From Infirmifilum lucidum (GTDB lineage: Archaea; Thermoproteota; Thermoprotei; Thermofilales; Thermofilaceae), in contig NZ_CP062310.1 in the NCBI RefSeq assembly GCF_014876775.1, positions 1,217,699 to 1,281,698 of the forward strand: a stretch of DNA of 64,000 nt. The letters are read 5' to 3'. The notes beneath the pieces were generated by a model. That model did not search any database. It was not told the origin of the DNA and saw only the letters and a program-made list of their open reading frames with translations. This document shows positions 50,325 through 59,308 of this stretch, one piece after another (within the stretch, counting starts at the first letter, position 1; each line of letters starts with the position of its first letter). The translations under genes were made by a program, and so were the position numbers.

Positions 50325-50588
50325 TTGGAGCCGCTGGAGGCGCTAGAACTCGTAGAGAGGAAACTACAAGAGAAAGGGTACTCGACTAAGCGCGTCATCG
50401 AGGAGGGCGAGTACGTGCTGGAAGTAGTTTCGGGCGTGAAAAGAGCAAAGATACGTTTCCATGAGGAAGGGGGGAGGCTCGTGGAGCTAAGGCTAAGATA
50501 TGAAGGCATCCCTGGGCTCACCATACTCAAGTGCGAGAAATTTGACAGATACATCTCATGCATCGAGGAACTCATAGCGAGGCTCTAG
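50325..50588 (+). CDS. Small acidic alpha/beta protein
   Basis: An 87-residue protein with helix (2-20), strand pair (VIEEGEYVLEVVSG, AKIRFHEEGGRLVELRLRYEG) and a C-terminal helix with two Cys (KCEKFDRYISCIEEL). TTG at 50325 follows GGTGGAGG at 50313-50320. No family recognised; it does not look like a core-peptide precursor (no repeated or Cys-rich tail, Cys spacing 9). Confidence 0.65.
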   Translation: MEPLEALELVERKLQEKGYSTKRVIEEGEYVLEVVSGVKRAKIRFHEEGGRLVELRLRYEGIPGLTILKCEKFDRYISCIEELIARL

Positions 50589-50634
50589 CAACCAAGGCTA
50601 GACATTTTTAACCAGCACTGGTATCGTGGTTGCA

Positions 50635-51366
50635 ATGAAATTGAAGCACATTCTCCTAGTGCTCGTATTCCTTTTACTCGTATACGAGCTCGTAGAATTT
50701 TACGTCATCTTCTCTGTGGAGCCCGCATTCGTAGAGGTTTCGAGAATCAACATGACAGGCCGTGGAAACTACTTCACCGAAGTCAGGCTATACTTCCCTA
50801 ATACGTACTTCCTCCCCGTGAGGGTTAGCAAGGTTGTAGTCACTGTAAATTGCTCGAACGGGGTGCTGCTCCGCGGAGAACTAAGTAGTGTAACTTTAAT
50901 GCCTCGGACAACGAGTATCTTGCACCTGAACTCGTCGACGCCAGAGCCTCCTAGAGGGGCTTGCAAAGTGACCTACAGTTGGGTTCCTGATCCGCTCATA
51001 ACCCACCTTGTTGGGCTACACTTGCTTAATTTCACGAGAGTAACAGAGATGCAGACAGAATACGAGAAGCAACCTTTCCTGTGGGCGGGGTGGCAGAGCC
51101 TAGACGTCAGGTTAGGAGATTGTGTGTACTTTCAAGTATACACCTATCCACCGTCTACGTACAAGGCCGATGTCCTTGCAGACTACCTATCCTTACCAAA
51201 CGTTCCTATTTACTCTGTAGCTGGATACGGATCTGGGCTTCATGAGTTTTGCCCAAAGGAACCGTCTTCGTTCAGGCTAAAGGGCTACTATATCGTTGTG
51301 ACGGCAAATGGAAGGACATGGACTCAAGCCGATAGTTACCCGCCGAGGTTAAAGGTCTCCCCATAG
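50635..51366 (+). CDS. Membrane-anchored extracellular protein of unknown function
   Basis: About 243 residues: an N-terminal basic start and hydrophobic segment (residues 4-24) followed by a beta-rich, N-glycosylation-motif-rich ectodomain (NMT, NCS, NSS, NFT) with four Cys. ATG 50635 is about 26 nt from TTTTTAACC, so it is probably leaderless; a GTG at 50626 is in frame. It precedes the radical SAM gene by 47 nt. It may be a cell-surface protein or a partner for the modification block downstream. Confidence 0.65.
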   Translation: MKLKHILLVLVFLLLVYELVEFYVIFSVEPAFVEVSRINMTGRGNYFTEVRLYFPNTYFLPVRVSKVVVTVNCSNGVLLRGELSSVTLMPRTTSILHLNSSTPEPPRGACKVTYSWVPDPLITHLVGLHLLNFTRVTEMQTEYEKQPFLWAGWQSLDVRLGDCVYFQVYTYPPSTYKADVLADYLSLPNVPIYSVAGYGSGLHEFCPKEPSSFRLKGYYIVVTANGRTWTQADSYPPRLKVSP

Positions 51367-51413
51367 TAGATCTTTCTCATCAAAGTTTTAAGAACAGCGA
51401 GAGTGAAGCTAGT

Positions 51414-52481
51414 GTGCTCTACATAGTGTTCACGACCGGTAAGTGTAACTTGAAATGCAGCTACTGTGGCGGGAGCTTTCCGCAGCACAAAGTACCGTGG
51501 AGCATTCAATACCGCGCCGAAGACATTAAAAACGTGGTAGAGCGGGATCCTGATGCCACGGTCGCGTTCTACGGCGGAGAACCTCTCCTCAATGCAGAGT
51601 ATATAAAGTGGTTTATGGACAACGTTAAGGCGAGGCGTTTCGTAATACAAACAAACGGAACCCTGTACCACCTCCTACCTGACAGCTACTGGCTGAGGTT
51701 CGAAACGGTGCTTCTATCCATCGACGGAAGGCCGGAAGTGACAGACAAGCACAGGGGTTGGGGAGTGTACAGGAAAGTTTTGGAGGCCGCGGGGCACCTC
51801 AGGAGTATTGGCTTCAGGGGAGACTTGGTAGCCCGTATGACCGTGACCGAGGACTCAGACATATATGAAGACGTCAAGCACCTACTTGAATTGAGGCTCT
51901 TCGACCACGTGCACTGGCAACTCGACGTCGTGTGGAGCGACAGGTGGAGAAATTTCGAGAAATGGAGAGACGAGAGCTATATACCAGGCTTGAGAAAGCT
52001 CATGAGGTTGTGGATCGCGGAAATTAGAAGCGGCAAAGTCCTAGGAATAGCACCCTTCAAGGCAATAGCCTCCCAGGCGATCTTCGGAGACGTGTACACA
52101 GCTCCACCTTGTGGGTCTGGCGTGAACTCTGTGTCTATACTAACAAATGGGAGAGTAAAGGCTTGCCCAATAGCCGTTGAAGAGGCATGGGCAGATCTCG
52201 GAGACATAGCGAGAGGGCTCAGGCTCAAAGCCAACTGGATTAGACAGCCGTGCACTCAATGCTCCTACTTCAGGTACTGCGGGGGGCGTTGCCTTTACGC
52301 GTACATGGAGAGATACTGGGGAGACAAAGGCTTCCAAGAGATCTGTAAAGCGTCAAAAGAGCTCGTGAAACTTGTACTCTCGGCAACTCCCCTGATAATC
52401 GACATGCTTGACAGGGGCGTCATAAAGAAAAACGACTTGCTTTACCCCACCTTTAATAACACCGTTGAAGTTATCCCGTGA
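51414..52481 (+). CDS. Radical SAM/SPASM enzyme, peptide-modifying type
   Basis: A 355-residue radical SAM protein. The SAM cluster motif is CNLKCSYC (residues 10-17), then FYGGEPLLN and QTNGT, typical of anaerobic sulfatase-maturase and quinohemoprotein-type enzymes. The C-terminal SPASM-like region has CGSGVNSVSILTNGRVKACPI and PCTQCSYFRYCGGRC, enough Cys for auxiliary clusters. From memory this resembles the archaeal AF0577 group annotated as putative peptide-modifying enzymes. GTG start near-leaderless from AGTTTTAAG at about 51384. Substrate unknown. Confidence 0.82.
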   Translation: MLYIVFTTGKCNLKCSYCGGSFPQHKVPWSIQYRAEDIKNVVERDPDATVAFYGGEPLLNAEYIKWFMDNVKARRFVIQTNGTLYHLLPDSYWLRFETVLLSIDGRPEVTDKHRGWGVYRKVLEAAGHLRSIGFRGDLVARMTVTEDSDIYEDVKHLLELRLFDHVHWQLDVVWSDRWRNFEKWRDESYIPGLRKLMRLWIAEIRSGKVLGIAPFKAIASQAIFGDVYTAPPCGSGVNSVSILTNGRVKACPIAVEEAWADLGDIARGLRLKANWIRQPCTQCSYFRYCGGRCLYAYMERYWGDKGFQEICKASKELVKLVLSATPLIIDMLDRGVIKKNDLLYPTFNNTVEVIP

Positions 52482-52540
52482 AAAATATACACGAATTGGA
52501 GCAAAAGTAAGAAAAGTAAAGCCCCGCGTGTAGTAGAAGC

Positions 52541-53170
52541 ATGATTAACCCGGGGCTCGCCTTCGAGGTAATCTCCCTAACGGCCAGTGGAGCCCTCTCA
52601 CCAGGGCCTCTAACTTTTGCCGCAATACTTGGAGGGAGGCAAGGCGGGTGGAGGTACGGTTTTCTCGTAGCTATCGGACACACGCTCTTCGAGCTCCCAC
52701 TGTACATCCTCTTGAGCCTGGGTGTCTACCAGTTACTACAGTCACGAGACCTGCAAAGAGTTATTTCTATCATTGGAGGAGTTGTGGTTCTGTTCTTCGT
52801 GTACCTGAGCATACAGGATCTACTGAGAGGAAATACACCCGACAGCATCAACAAGCACGTAACTCCGCGGGCAGGACCCGTGGCTATTGGATTTACGTTT
52901 ACAGCTTTCAACCCGTACTTTCTGGCATGGTGGGCTACTGTCGGGGTAAAAATGGTGTCCGACATCATAGACTCGACAGCAAACATGCTCAGCGCGCTGT
53001 CCTACTATCCAGTACATGTCTGGATGGACTTCGCATGGCTATCTTCAGTTTCTCTCGTAGCCGAAAAGGGCTTCTCTACAAGCTACAAGCTCTCCAAAGG
53101 TATCCAGGCACTACTTATACTACTCATGGCTTACTACTCTTTAAAGTTCTTAATGGATGCCTTTACGTAA
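52541..53170 (+). CDS. LysE/RhtB-family exporter
   Basis: A 209-residue protein with about six membrane segments. The N-terminal signature PGLAFEVISLTASGALSPGPLTFAAILGGRQG-like (S-x-x-S-x-A-L-S-P-G-P) is the conserved LysE/RhtB loop and GWRYGFLVAIGHTLFE follows. LysE proteins export amino acids or small amphipathic compounds. It is 59 nt after the radical SAM/SPASM gene and directly abuts the B12-radical SAM gene (0-nt gap), so it may export their product. Confidence 0.85.
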   Translation: MINPGLAFEVISLTASGALSPGPLTFAAILGGRQGGWRYGFLVAIGHTLFELPLYILLSLGVYQLLQSRDLQRVISIIGGVVVLFFVYLSIQDLLRGNTPDSINKHVTPRAGPVAIGFTFTAFNPYFLAWWATVGVKMVSDIIDSTANMLSALSYYPVHVWMDFAWLSSVSLVAEKGFSTSYKLSKGIQALLILLMAYYSLKFLMDAFT

Positions 53171-54865
53171 ATGAAATATTTAGCCTTGGACAACTCATTC
53201 CGGGCCAGCATGCCACGTCGCGACGAAGTAGCTTTAGTCCACGCTCCAAGCGTGTATGACTTCAGGCAGATGACGTTCAAGCACTATGGACCAATAAGCG
53301 ACGTTATACCGTCGAAGCCCATATTCGACATGTACCCTGCTGGCTTCTTCTACATAGCATCCTACCTGGAGAAGAGGGGGGTCAAGACGGGAATATACAA
53401 TATCGCTGCCAGGATGGTCAACGAGCCAAATCTGTACGTTCCTCGGTTGCTGAAACGTATAAAGGCAGAGGTTTATGGAATAGACATCCACTGGCTCGTG
53501 CACGCCCATGGGGGAGTAGAAGTAGCGAGGATGTTAAAGGAGATGCACGCGGCCCCTATAATAGTTGGTGGCCTCTCAGCGACCTACTACTGGCGGGAGA
53601 TCCTAGAAAGGTATCCTTTCATAGACGCTATTGTTCTAGGGGACACTACTGAGCCTGTCTTCTTCGAGTTAGTAGAGGCTCTAGAGCGGGGCGACAGAAG
53701 GAAGTTGCACGGAATACCGAACATAGCCTTCCGCGACGACGGCAAAATACGCTATACAGGCATAAGGTACGTCCCCATCGAGCTCGACGACCTAAAACCC
53801 GACTACAGCGTAGTGCTGAAAGTGTTAGTTCGAAGCGGGATCAGAAACTCTCTCCCGTGGAGCACTTTTCTCAAGCACCCTATAACCGCTGTGATCACGT
53901 ATAAAGGGTGTCCTTACAACTGCCTCGGGTGCGGCGGGAGCAACTTCACGTACAGGGTATTGTTTCACAGGAAAAGTCTCGGCGTGAAGAGTCCTAAGGT
54001 TCTATTCGAGGAGTACAAGGAAATCACGGAAAGGTTAAAGGCTCCGATATTCTTCGTCAACGACCTCCAAGTCTTAGGCAGGAAATTCGTAGAGGAGTTC
54101 ACGCAACTACTAAGCGGAGAGAAGGCAGACGTAGAGTTGTTCTTCGAGTTCTTTACGCCACCTAGTCGAGACCTCTTAGAACTTTACCGCCGTACAGGGG
54201 ACAGGGTGCACCTACAGCTCTCCCCTGAATCTCACGACGAGAGAGTTAGGAGAAACTATGGAAGGCCGTACGGAAACGACGCTCTGAAGAGCTTCGTCAA
54301 AAACGCCAGAGACCTGGAGTTTACTCGCCTAGACCTCTACTTCATGGTGGGCCTCCCGCTGCAGACAGTAGATAACGTGAAAGGTTTAGGCGATTTTTAC
54401 CTCAACCTCTATGAAGCTGGAAAAGGCATCGTCGATGCCTTCGTAGCCCCCCTAGCCCCCTTCGTGGATCCCGGTAGCCCCGCCTTCCACTCTCCCAGAA
54501 AATACGGGTACAATATACTCGCGCACACACTCGAGGAGCACCGCAAATTACTCCTAGCTAACGAGTGGTACAACATGCTGAACTACGAGACAGATTGGAT
54601 GAATAGAAGAGAAATAGCCGAAGCAACGTACAGTGCTGTTGAAAGCCTCACCAGGGCTAAGTTTCTGGCAGGGACTATCGACAAGGAGTACTACGAGAGC
54701 GTGATAGAGTCGATAGAGAACGCCAGGAAGGGTAGGCCAAAATACGGACTGGACTCTAAGGAGACGCTGAAGGAAGAGGAGCTCTACCCGGTAAGGCGCT
54801 TCTCCCTCAGCTACCTTACGTTAAGATCCTTAACAGAGATCATAATGTGCAAGATTGGGATGTAG
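53171..54865 (+). CDS. B12-binding radical SAM enzyme
   Basis: A 564-residue protein with an N-terminal cobalamin-binding Rossmann-like domain (about residues 50-170, PAGFFYIASYLEKRGVKTG and VGGLSATYYWRE) and a radical SAM barrel with C-P-Y-N-C-L-G-C. The remaining 300 residues (FFEFFTPP, LQLSPESHDERVRRNYGR) follow the B12/rSAM pattern. From memory it is close to the archaeal Ta0216-type family. Members methylate unactivated carbons or rearrange substrates; this substrate is unknown. It is adjacent to the LysE exporter and within one transcript. Confidence 0.83.
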   Translation: MKYLALDNSFRASMPRRDEVALVHAPSVYDFRQMTFKHYGPISDVIPSKPIFDMYPAGFFYIASYLEKRGVKTGIYNIAARMVNEPNLYVPRLLKRIKAEVYGIDIHWLVHAHGGVEVARMLKEMHAAPIIVGGLSATYYWREILERYPFIDAIVLGDTTEPVFFELVEALERGDRRKLHGIPNIAFRDDGKIRYTGIRYVPIELDDLKPDYSVVLKVLVRSGIRNSLPWSTFLKHPITAVITYKGCPYNCLGCGGSNFTYRVLFHRKSLGVKSPKVLFEEYKEITERLKAPIFFVNDLQVLGRKFVEEFTQLLSGEKADVELFFEFFTPPSRDLLELYRRTGDRVHLQLSPESHDERVRRNYGRPYGNDALKSFVKNARDLEFTRLDLYFMVGLPLQTVDNVKGLGDFYLNLYEAGKGIVDAFVAPLAPFVDPGSPAFHSPRKYGYNILAHTLEEHRKLLLANEWYNMLNYETDWMNRREIAEATYSAVESLTRAKFLAGTIDKEYYESVIESIENARKGRPKYGLDSKETLKEEELYPVRRFSLSYLTLRSLTEIIMCKIGM

Positions 54866-54869
54866 ACGC

Positions 54870-55937
54870 TTAAGAACCCTCCTCGTAAATTTCAAAGTAT
54901 TCTCCGGCAACCTCCTCTACTATAGCGTCCAGCCCTCCAACCCTTAAAACCCCGCTGTCAGTATCCACCTTGAAGTGCGCATACCCTGCTGGGAGATCCA
55001 GGACAGCGTCCAATATTCTACCCTCAATGTTCACCCTCGCCCCCGTGTCTACTTCGTAGCCCGTAGCCTTCAGCCTCAGTTTCTTGTCCTCTAACAGCAT
55101 CCTCCTGGCCTCGTATAAAGCCATCCTGTGGAACGTGAACTTCAGGGGGAAATCGTACTTCTCGTCCACTACCACTTTAGCACTAACCCACCTGTTGACA
55201 AAGTCGTGGGATAGGTAGTCGACAAGCGTCCTCTCCTCGATGAGGAACCCGTGCCTCATAGGCAGTGTGGGCCTAGCCTTCAGCACGCCTCCAAGGCTAG
55301 AGTCAACAACTACCACAATGTCGCCGGAAATGGCGACTCTAAGCTTCTTAAGGAAGGGCATGTCTTCTACTATAAACCTAGCTCCTCTTTCGCCTAGGGC
55401 GTATGATAGAACGTAGACGCTAACCCCTCTCTTTATAGCGCTCTCAATTTTGTCGCTGAGGAGGTGGATGAACTTGATATCGCCCATAACAAGTGCGTCG
55501 ACCTTCGCCCCGTCTAGCATTTCAGCCATCCTATTTTTGGCAACCTCAGGCTCCCGGATAATCCAAACGCCGAATCTCTCCTCAAGTGCAGGCTTCGAAA
55601 TACTCTTCATGTACTCGAGAGCCCGCCTCGTCAGCCCATCAAGCTCTTTCATAAAAGTGTTGACGAGTATCTGTGGATCCACAGCTCGGTACTTTTTAGG
55701 CCTGCCACCGAGCTCCTCTATGTAGCCCTTGGATGAAAGTCTGGTCAACGCGACATGTATCTGGGGGCGATGCCTAACAAGGTAATCTGATATCTCAGGT
55801 GCGCTGAGAGGGCCTTTTTCGAGAAGTGTGAGATATAGTTCAGCCTCTAACCCCGTAAGACCAAGCATCCTTAGGAGCTGAATAGCGTTCTCCCGGGGGG
55901 AGCCCACCGAGATATCCCCTATTGCGCCCTCACTCAT
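54870..55937 (-). CDS. TrmB-like sugar-sensing transcription regulator
   Basis: A 355-residue regulator: winged helix at 18-85 (LGLTGLEAELYLTLLEKGPLSAPEI, HVALTRLSSKGYIEEL), then a coiled stretch, and a C-terminal alpha/beta domain (115-355) with repeated beta strands as in the TrmB sugar-binding domain. TrmB proteins respond to maltose, trehalose or glucose. The target genes are not obvious; no sugar ABC transporter is next to it. It converges on the B12-radical SAM gene (4-nt gap). Confidence 0.82.
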   Translation of the reverse strand: MSEGAIGDISVGSPRENAIQLLRMLGLTGLEAELYLTLLEKGPLSAPEISDYLVRHRPQIHVALTRLSSKGYIEELGGRPKKYRAVDPQILVNTFMKELDGLTRRALEYMKSISKPALEERFGVWIIREPEVAKNRMAEMLDGAKVDALVMGDIKFIHLLSDKIESAIKRGVSVYVLSYALGERGARFIVEDMPFLKKLRVAISGDIVVVVDSSLGGVLKARPTLPMRHGFLIEERTLVDYLSHDFVNRWVSAKVVVDEKYDFPLKFTFHRMALYEARRMLLEDKKLRLKATGYEVDTGARVNIEGRILDAVLDLPAGYAHFKVDTDSGVLRVGGLDAIVEEVAGEYFEIYEEGS

Positions 55938-55986
55938 TGAGGCTCATAGTAACAGTTAACCAGGATTATTAATGTTTATTCACACC

Positions 55987-56937
55987 TTAATCTACAGATA
56001 AACTATATTTTTTAAATAAAACATAGTAGAGTTCAGCTATTGTAATGGCAGTATTAGCAACTTCAGTGGCTCTACTGCCGAATATGTACACGTTGGGCTC
56101 GACGTAATCTGATCCTATGTCAACCAAAACTTTACACTCGGGGCACTCGTCAAAAAGAGCTGGTGCGGCTGCAGCGACAGGGTTTGCAGAAGGATAGTCG
56201 CGGCTACTAAATTCCTTAAACTTCAACTCCATGGTAACAAGTGCCTCCTCAATGAGTTTGTCGTACTTGATGTTTATCACGGCTCTATACTTACCTCCAA
56301 TCGACAGCAGTACTCCTCCTAGGTGCCTACTCGCCCCGAACTCAGGCTTCCTGTAGAGAATCCCTCCTTTCTTGTCGGGCGACATCCTCCCGGGGACAGC
56401 CACGATATCGTGTAGACTCTTGGCTCCGGGGACAGCCACCGCCAAATTTGACAGTACCTCCGGAATAACCCTAGGGAAGTATTTAGACGATGATAGAACA
56501 AGGAGTGCGCGCTCTATATCTGCCATAACAAGCCCCCTAATAACGTCGAGGTCTGGGTAAACCACCCTTGTACATATGTAACACTCGCTCTTCCTCCATC
56601 CGTACTTCTCGTGAGCCCTACAAGCATCGCCGCTTGCGAGTATTAGCCACCAGTACCTATTCGCCAGTGTCCCCGCCTCGTTTATATCTCCCCTTGCAAT
56701 GAGGTCTGCTACTCTACTGGCGATTGCCTCGACTTCCTTAACTTGGACATTGAGGTCTCCTAACTCCTTGGCCAAAGTATCCCTAGTATTCCTCAGCATC
56801 TTGCTTACAGCGGCCTGAGTAACTCCGAGTGCACGGGCTATGTCAGTCTGCGAGAAACCTCTTCTTCTTAGCTCGTTAACGAGAACTCTCCTAAATGCAG
56901 GAACAAATACATTAAAGGCTATTCCCTCTGGGAACAT
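55987..56937 (-). CDS. thiR: ThiR: thiamine-phosphate-responsive repressor
   Basis: A 316-residue regulator: N-terminal XRE helix-turn-helix (FSQTDIARALGVTQAAVSKML, about 28-48), a middle helical region with CRAHEKYGW...CYICTR, and a C-terminal ThiN domain (about 130-316, VPGRMSPDKKGG, ASRHLGGVLLSIGG). In archaea ThiR binds thiamine phosphate or HMP and represses thiamine genes. The divergent YkoEDC transporter is its probable target through AGTTATAA sites. The ATG at 56937 lies about 26 nt from GTTTATAACT, which itself contains the site, so it may be autoregulated. Confidence 0.9.
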   Translation of the reverse strand: MFPEGIAFNVFVPAFRRVLVNELRRRGFSQTDIARALGVTQAAVSKMLRNTRDTLAKELGDLNVQVKEVEAIASRVADLIARGDINEAGTLANRYWWLILASGDACRAHEKYGWRKSECYICTRVVYPDLDVIRGLVMADIERALLVLSSSKYFPRVIPEVLSNLAVAVPGAKSLHDIVAVPGRMSPDKKGGILYRKPEFGASRHLGGVLLSIGGKYRAVINIKYDKLIEEALVTMELKFKEFSSRDYPSANPVAAAAPALFDECPECKVLVDIGSDYVEPNVYIFGSRATEVANTAITIAELYYVLFKKYSLSVD

Positions 56938-56966
56938 CTTCTACAAAAATCCTCTACTTAAAACAT

Positions 56967-57110
56967 AGTTATAAACATTCTCATGTTACTGCGCAAGAGA
57001 AAACATGTTTTAATTATTACTGAGTTGTGTCAAGGATCTCTAAAACCCAGTTATAAAAAACACGCAGTTATAACGCAGGGGTTAGGGGTAAAATTAATAA
57101 CTAGGTTATT
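56967..57110. promoter_or_regulatory. Candidate ThiR operators between thiR and transporter
   Basis: AGTTATAA occurs at 56967-56974 (over the thiR TATA box), 57049-57056 and 57066-57073; the latter two lie in CAGTTATAA direct repeats at a 17-nt period, and the third is a perfect GTTATAAC palindrome. AATAAC-TAG-GTTATT at 57096-57110 is a 6-3-6 inverted repeat just after the transporter TATA box (AATTAATAA, about 57091-57100). The shared GTTAT core and positions fit ThiR repressor sites. TATA-like sequence alone could produce some hits. Confidence 0.6.
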
Positions 57111-57131
57111 GAGAAACTAATATGAAAGAGT

Positions 57132-57713
57132 ATGCAGAAGAAAGTCAGCGTCATAGATCTAGTGTTAACAGCCTCGCTCTCTGCAGTCATAGGGGCAATT
57201 TTCCTCGTATGGTCCAATATCGTCTGGGATTTCATGAAACTCCTGGTAGGCTTACTATTTGTACCCATAATTTATGGCATGTGGTTCATAGGTGCAACAG
57301 TGCCAGCTTACATAGTGAGGAAACCTGGAATTGCTCTCCTGGGAGAATTTCTAGCAGCAGTTCTAGAGCTAGCCTATGGCTCACAGTTTGCCTCAACAGT
57401 CCTCCTATACGGGTTCATGCAGGGCTTGATGTCAGAGCTCGTGTTCATGGCTACAGGGTATAAGAAGTGGGGCTGGCTTACCATGGCTATAGCTGGCGCT
57501 GCGCCAGCTCTATGGGCTGCGCCTGCAGACACCATACTCTACGGCATAACGAACCCGCTAACTCCAGAGCAACGTGTAGTATTCTGGTCTCTATACTTCG
57601 TAAGCGGCGCGCTTATAGCGGGGCTACTCGTGAAAGCTATCATAGATGCCGTAGTCAAAAGCACGCCGATACTCGACGCATTCGAAGTCGCAAAGTCGGT
57701 GAAAAATGTTTGA
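57132..57713 (+). CDS. ykoE: ECF transporter S-component YkoE (thiamine/HMP)
   Basis: A 193-residue membrane protein with about six hydrophobic segments (MQKKVSVIDLVLTASLSAVIGAIFLVWS onward) and WDFMKLLVGLLFVPIIYGMW, the YkoE pattern. It is the substrate-specific part of an ECF importer for hydroxymethylpyrimidine or thiamine. It overlaps the ATPase gene by 4 nt, diverges from thiR and follows the candidate operators. ATG 57132 lies about 10 nt after the predicted transcription start. Confidence 0.85.
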   Translation: MQKKVSVIDLVLTASLSAVIGAIFLVWSNIVWDFMKLLVGLLFVPIIYGMWFIGATVPAYIVRKPGIALLGEFLAAVLELAYGSQFASTVLLYGFMQGLMSELVFMATGYKKWGWLTMAIAGAAPALWAAPADTILYGITNPLTPEQRVVFWSLYFVSGALIAGLLVKAIIDAVVKSTPILDAFEVAKSVKNV

Positions 57714-59308
57714 GTATCATTAGCGTCAAATCACTGGATGTTTTTCTGGGTTTTAAGAAGGTACCCGTATTAAGGAATATTTCGTTCACGTTAAAGAAGG
57801 GAGAGGCGCTACTGGTCGTAGGGCCCACCGGCTCTGGTAAAACCACGCTCCTCCAGACTCTGAGTGGCGTTATACCAGAACTTGTCTACGGCCACGTAAC
57901 AGGCGAGATAAACATAGCTGGACACAACCCCAAGGAGGAGGGTTTAAGAGGGCTAGCAGGCGACGTGGGCATAGTCTTCCAAGACCCTGAAGCTCAGGTT
58001 GTCATGGATACAGTTTTTGAGGAGGTGGCATTCCCCCTTGAGAACCTCCTGTATGGCAGGGACAGAATTATCGAAAGAGTTAACAGATCCCTTGAGGTGA
58101 CAGGTCTCTCCCAGTACTCTAGTGAAGAGACAGATACTCTATCGACGGGCTTAAAGCAGAGGCTAGCGATAGCGAGCGCTCTCTCCTACGAGCCAAAAGT
58201 CCTCCTCCTAGACGAGCCCACGGCACACATAGACCCAAAATCGGCTAGGGAAATCTACAGCATAGTAAAGGCCTACAAGGATAGCGGTGGAACGCTCGTT
58301 ATAGTCGAGCACAGACTAGAGTACATCGAGGGTATCATAGACAAGATACTCTTCATTAGAGGGGGAGAGGGCATCCTGTGTAGAACCTTTGACGAGTTAG
58401 TGAAGCTCGTAGGATTAGAGAGTCTAATCGAGGCAGGAGTGTGGCTTCCAAGGAATCTACTCGGCAAACTCACTCGTGATGCTCCAGTAGTACGATCAGG
58501 ACAAGTGCAGAGTGGCGCACCCACGGTAAGGGCAGAAAGGCTCAGCGTCACTATAGATGGGAGGACGATATTAGAGGGGGTCTCCTTTAGGGCGCGAGAA
58601 GGCGAGATAATTGCGGTAGTAGGACCCAATGGGAGCGGTAAAACTACCCTCTTGAAGACAGTAGCCGGCTTCACGAAGTACACCGGGGAACTAAGTGTTA
58701 TGGGAGGATCCCCAAACTATAGAAAAGTAGCGTTTGCGACACAAGTCCCCGAGTTGCAATTCACAGAGCGCACGGTTCTAGAAGAAGTTGCGTCCCCTCT
58801 TCTATTGAGGGGTTTTTCGAAGAGTAAAGCCATGAAGACGGCAGTGAAGGAGCTTGAGAAGCGCGGTTTAGCGCATCTCTCAAACAGGTTGCTGTATGAG
58901 TTAAGCCAGGGTGAGAAGAGGCTCATCTCGCTGTTAGAGGTAGAGCTCCTCGACAGGAAAATATACCTACTCGACGAACCAACATTTGGCCTTGACCTCA
59001 GAAACACTCTTAATGTATTAAAATGGGTTGAGCGTTTAGCCAAGAGCGGCAAGACGATCCTTCTCGTTACACATGACTCGTGGGTTCTCCCCTTAATCCA
59101 GTCAAGGATTATCGGTCTTTCAAAGGGTCGAGTCGTTTTTCAAGGAACACTCCCAGAGCTCCTGTTGTCTAGGAACATCTGGAGAGAACTTGCTTTCCTC
59201 CCACCCTCGGAGCTTAGCAATGCATCGGGCCTGGGCGAAGCCCAGGAACTTATTAATAGTTACAGGTCTAGGGTGGAAGCTATCTATGGATTCTTTGAAA
59301 AGACTTAA
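57710..59308 (+). CDS. ykoD: ECF transporter two-domain ATPase YkoD
   Basis: A 532-residue double ABC ATPase from a TTG start in the stop overlap TTGA. First domain: Walker A GPTGSGKTT (about 36-44), signature LSTGLKQR, Walker B LLLDEPTAHIDP. Second domain: Walker A GPNGSGKTT (about 304-312), signature ELSQGEKR, Walker B YLLDEPTFGLDL. The signature LSTG/LSQG replaces LSGG, as seen in ECF ATPases. It powers the YkoE/YkoC module and perhaps other S-components. The 3' end overlaps ykoC. Confidence 0.9.
   Translation: MSIISVKSLDVFLGFKKVPVLRNISFTLKKGEALLVVGPTGSGKTTLLQTLSGVIPELVYGHVTGEINIAGHNPKEEGLRGLAGDVGIVFQDPEAQVVMDTVFEEVAFPLENLLYGRDRIIERVNRSLEVTGLSQYSSEETDTLSTGLKQRLAIASALSYEPKVLLLDEPTAHIDPKSAREIYSIVKAYKDSGGTLVIVEHRLEYIEGIIDKILFIRGGEGILCRTFDELVKLVGLESLIEAGVWLPRNLLGKLTRDAPVVRSGQVQSGAPTVRAERLSVTIDGRTILEGVSFRAREGEIIAVVGPNGSGKTTLLKTVAGFTKYTGELSVMGGSPNYRKVAFATQVPELQFTERTVLEEVASPLLLRGFSKSKAMKTAVKELEKRGLAHLSNRLLYELSQGEKRLISLLEVELLDRKIYLLDEPTFGLDLRNTLNVLKWVERLAKSGKTILLVTHDSWVLPLIQSRIIGLSKGRVVFQGTLPELLLSRNIWRELAFLPPSELSNASGLGEAQELINSYRSRVEAIYGFFEKT

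Noticed and set aside
50325-50588. 87-residue protein as a precursor peptide for the radical SAM block
   Set aside because: It looks like a folded alpha/beta protein; no leader/core division, no Cys/Ser-rich tail. Kept only as a weak possibility.
57122-57463. Plus-strand frame starting 10 nt before ykoE
   Set aside because: It is an alternative frame across the ykoE gene, rich in His/Cys/Arg, without domain pattern.
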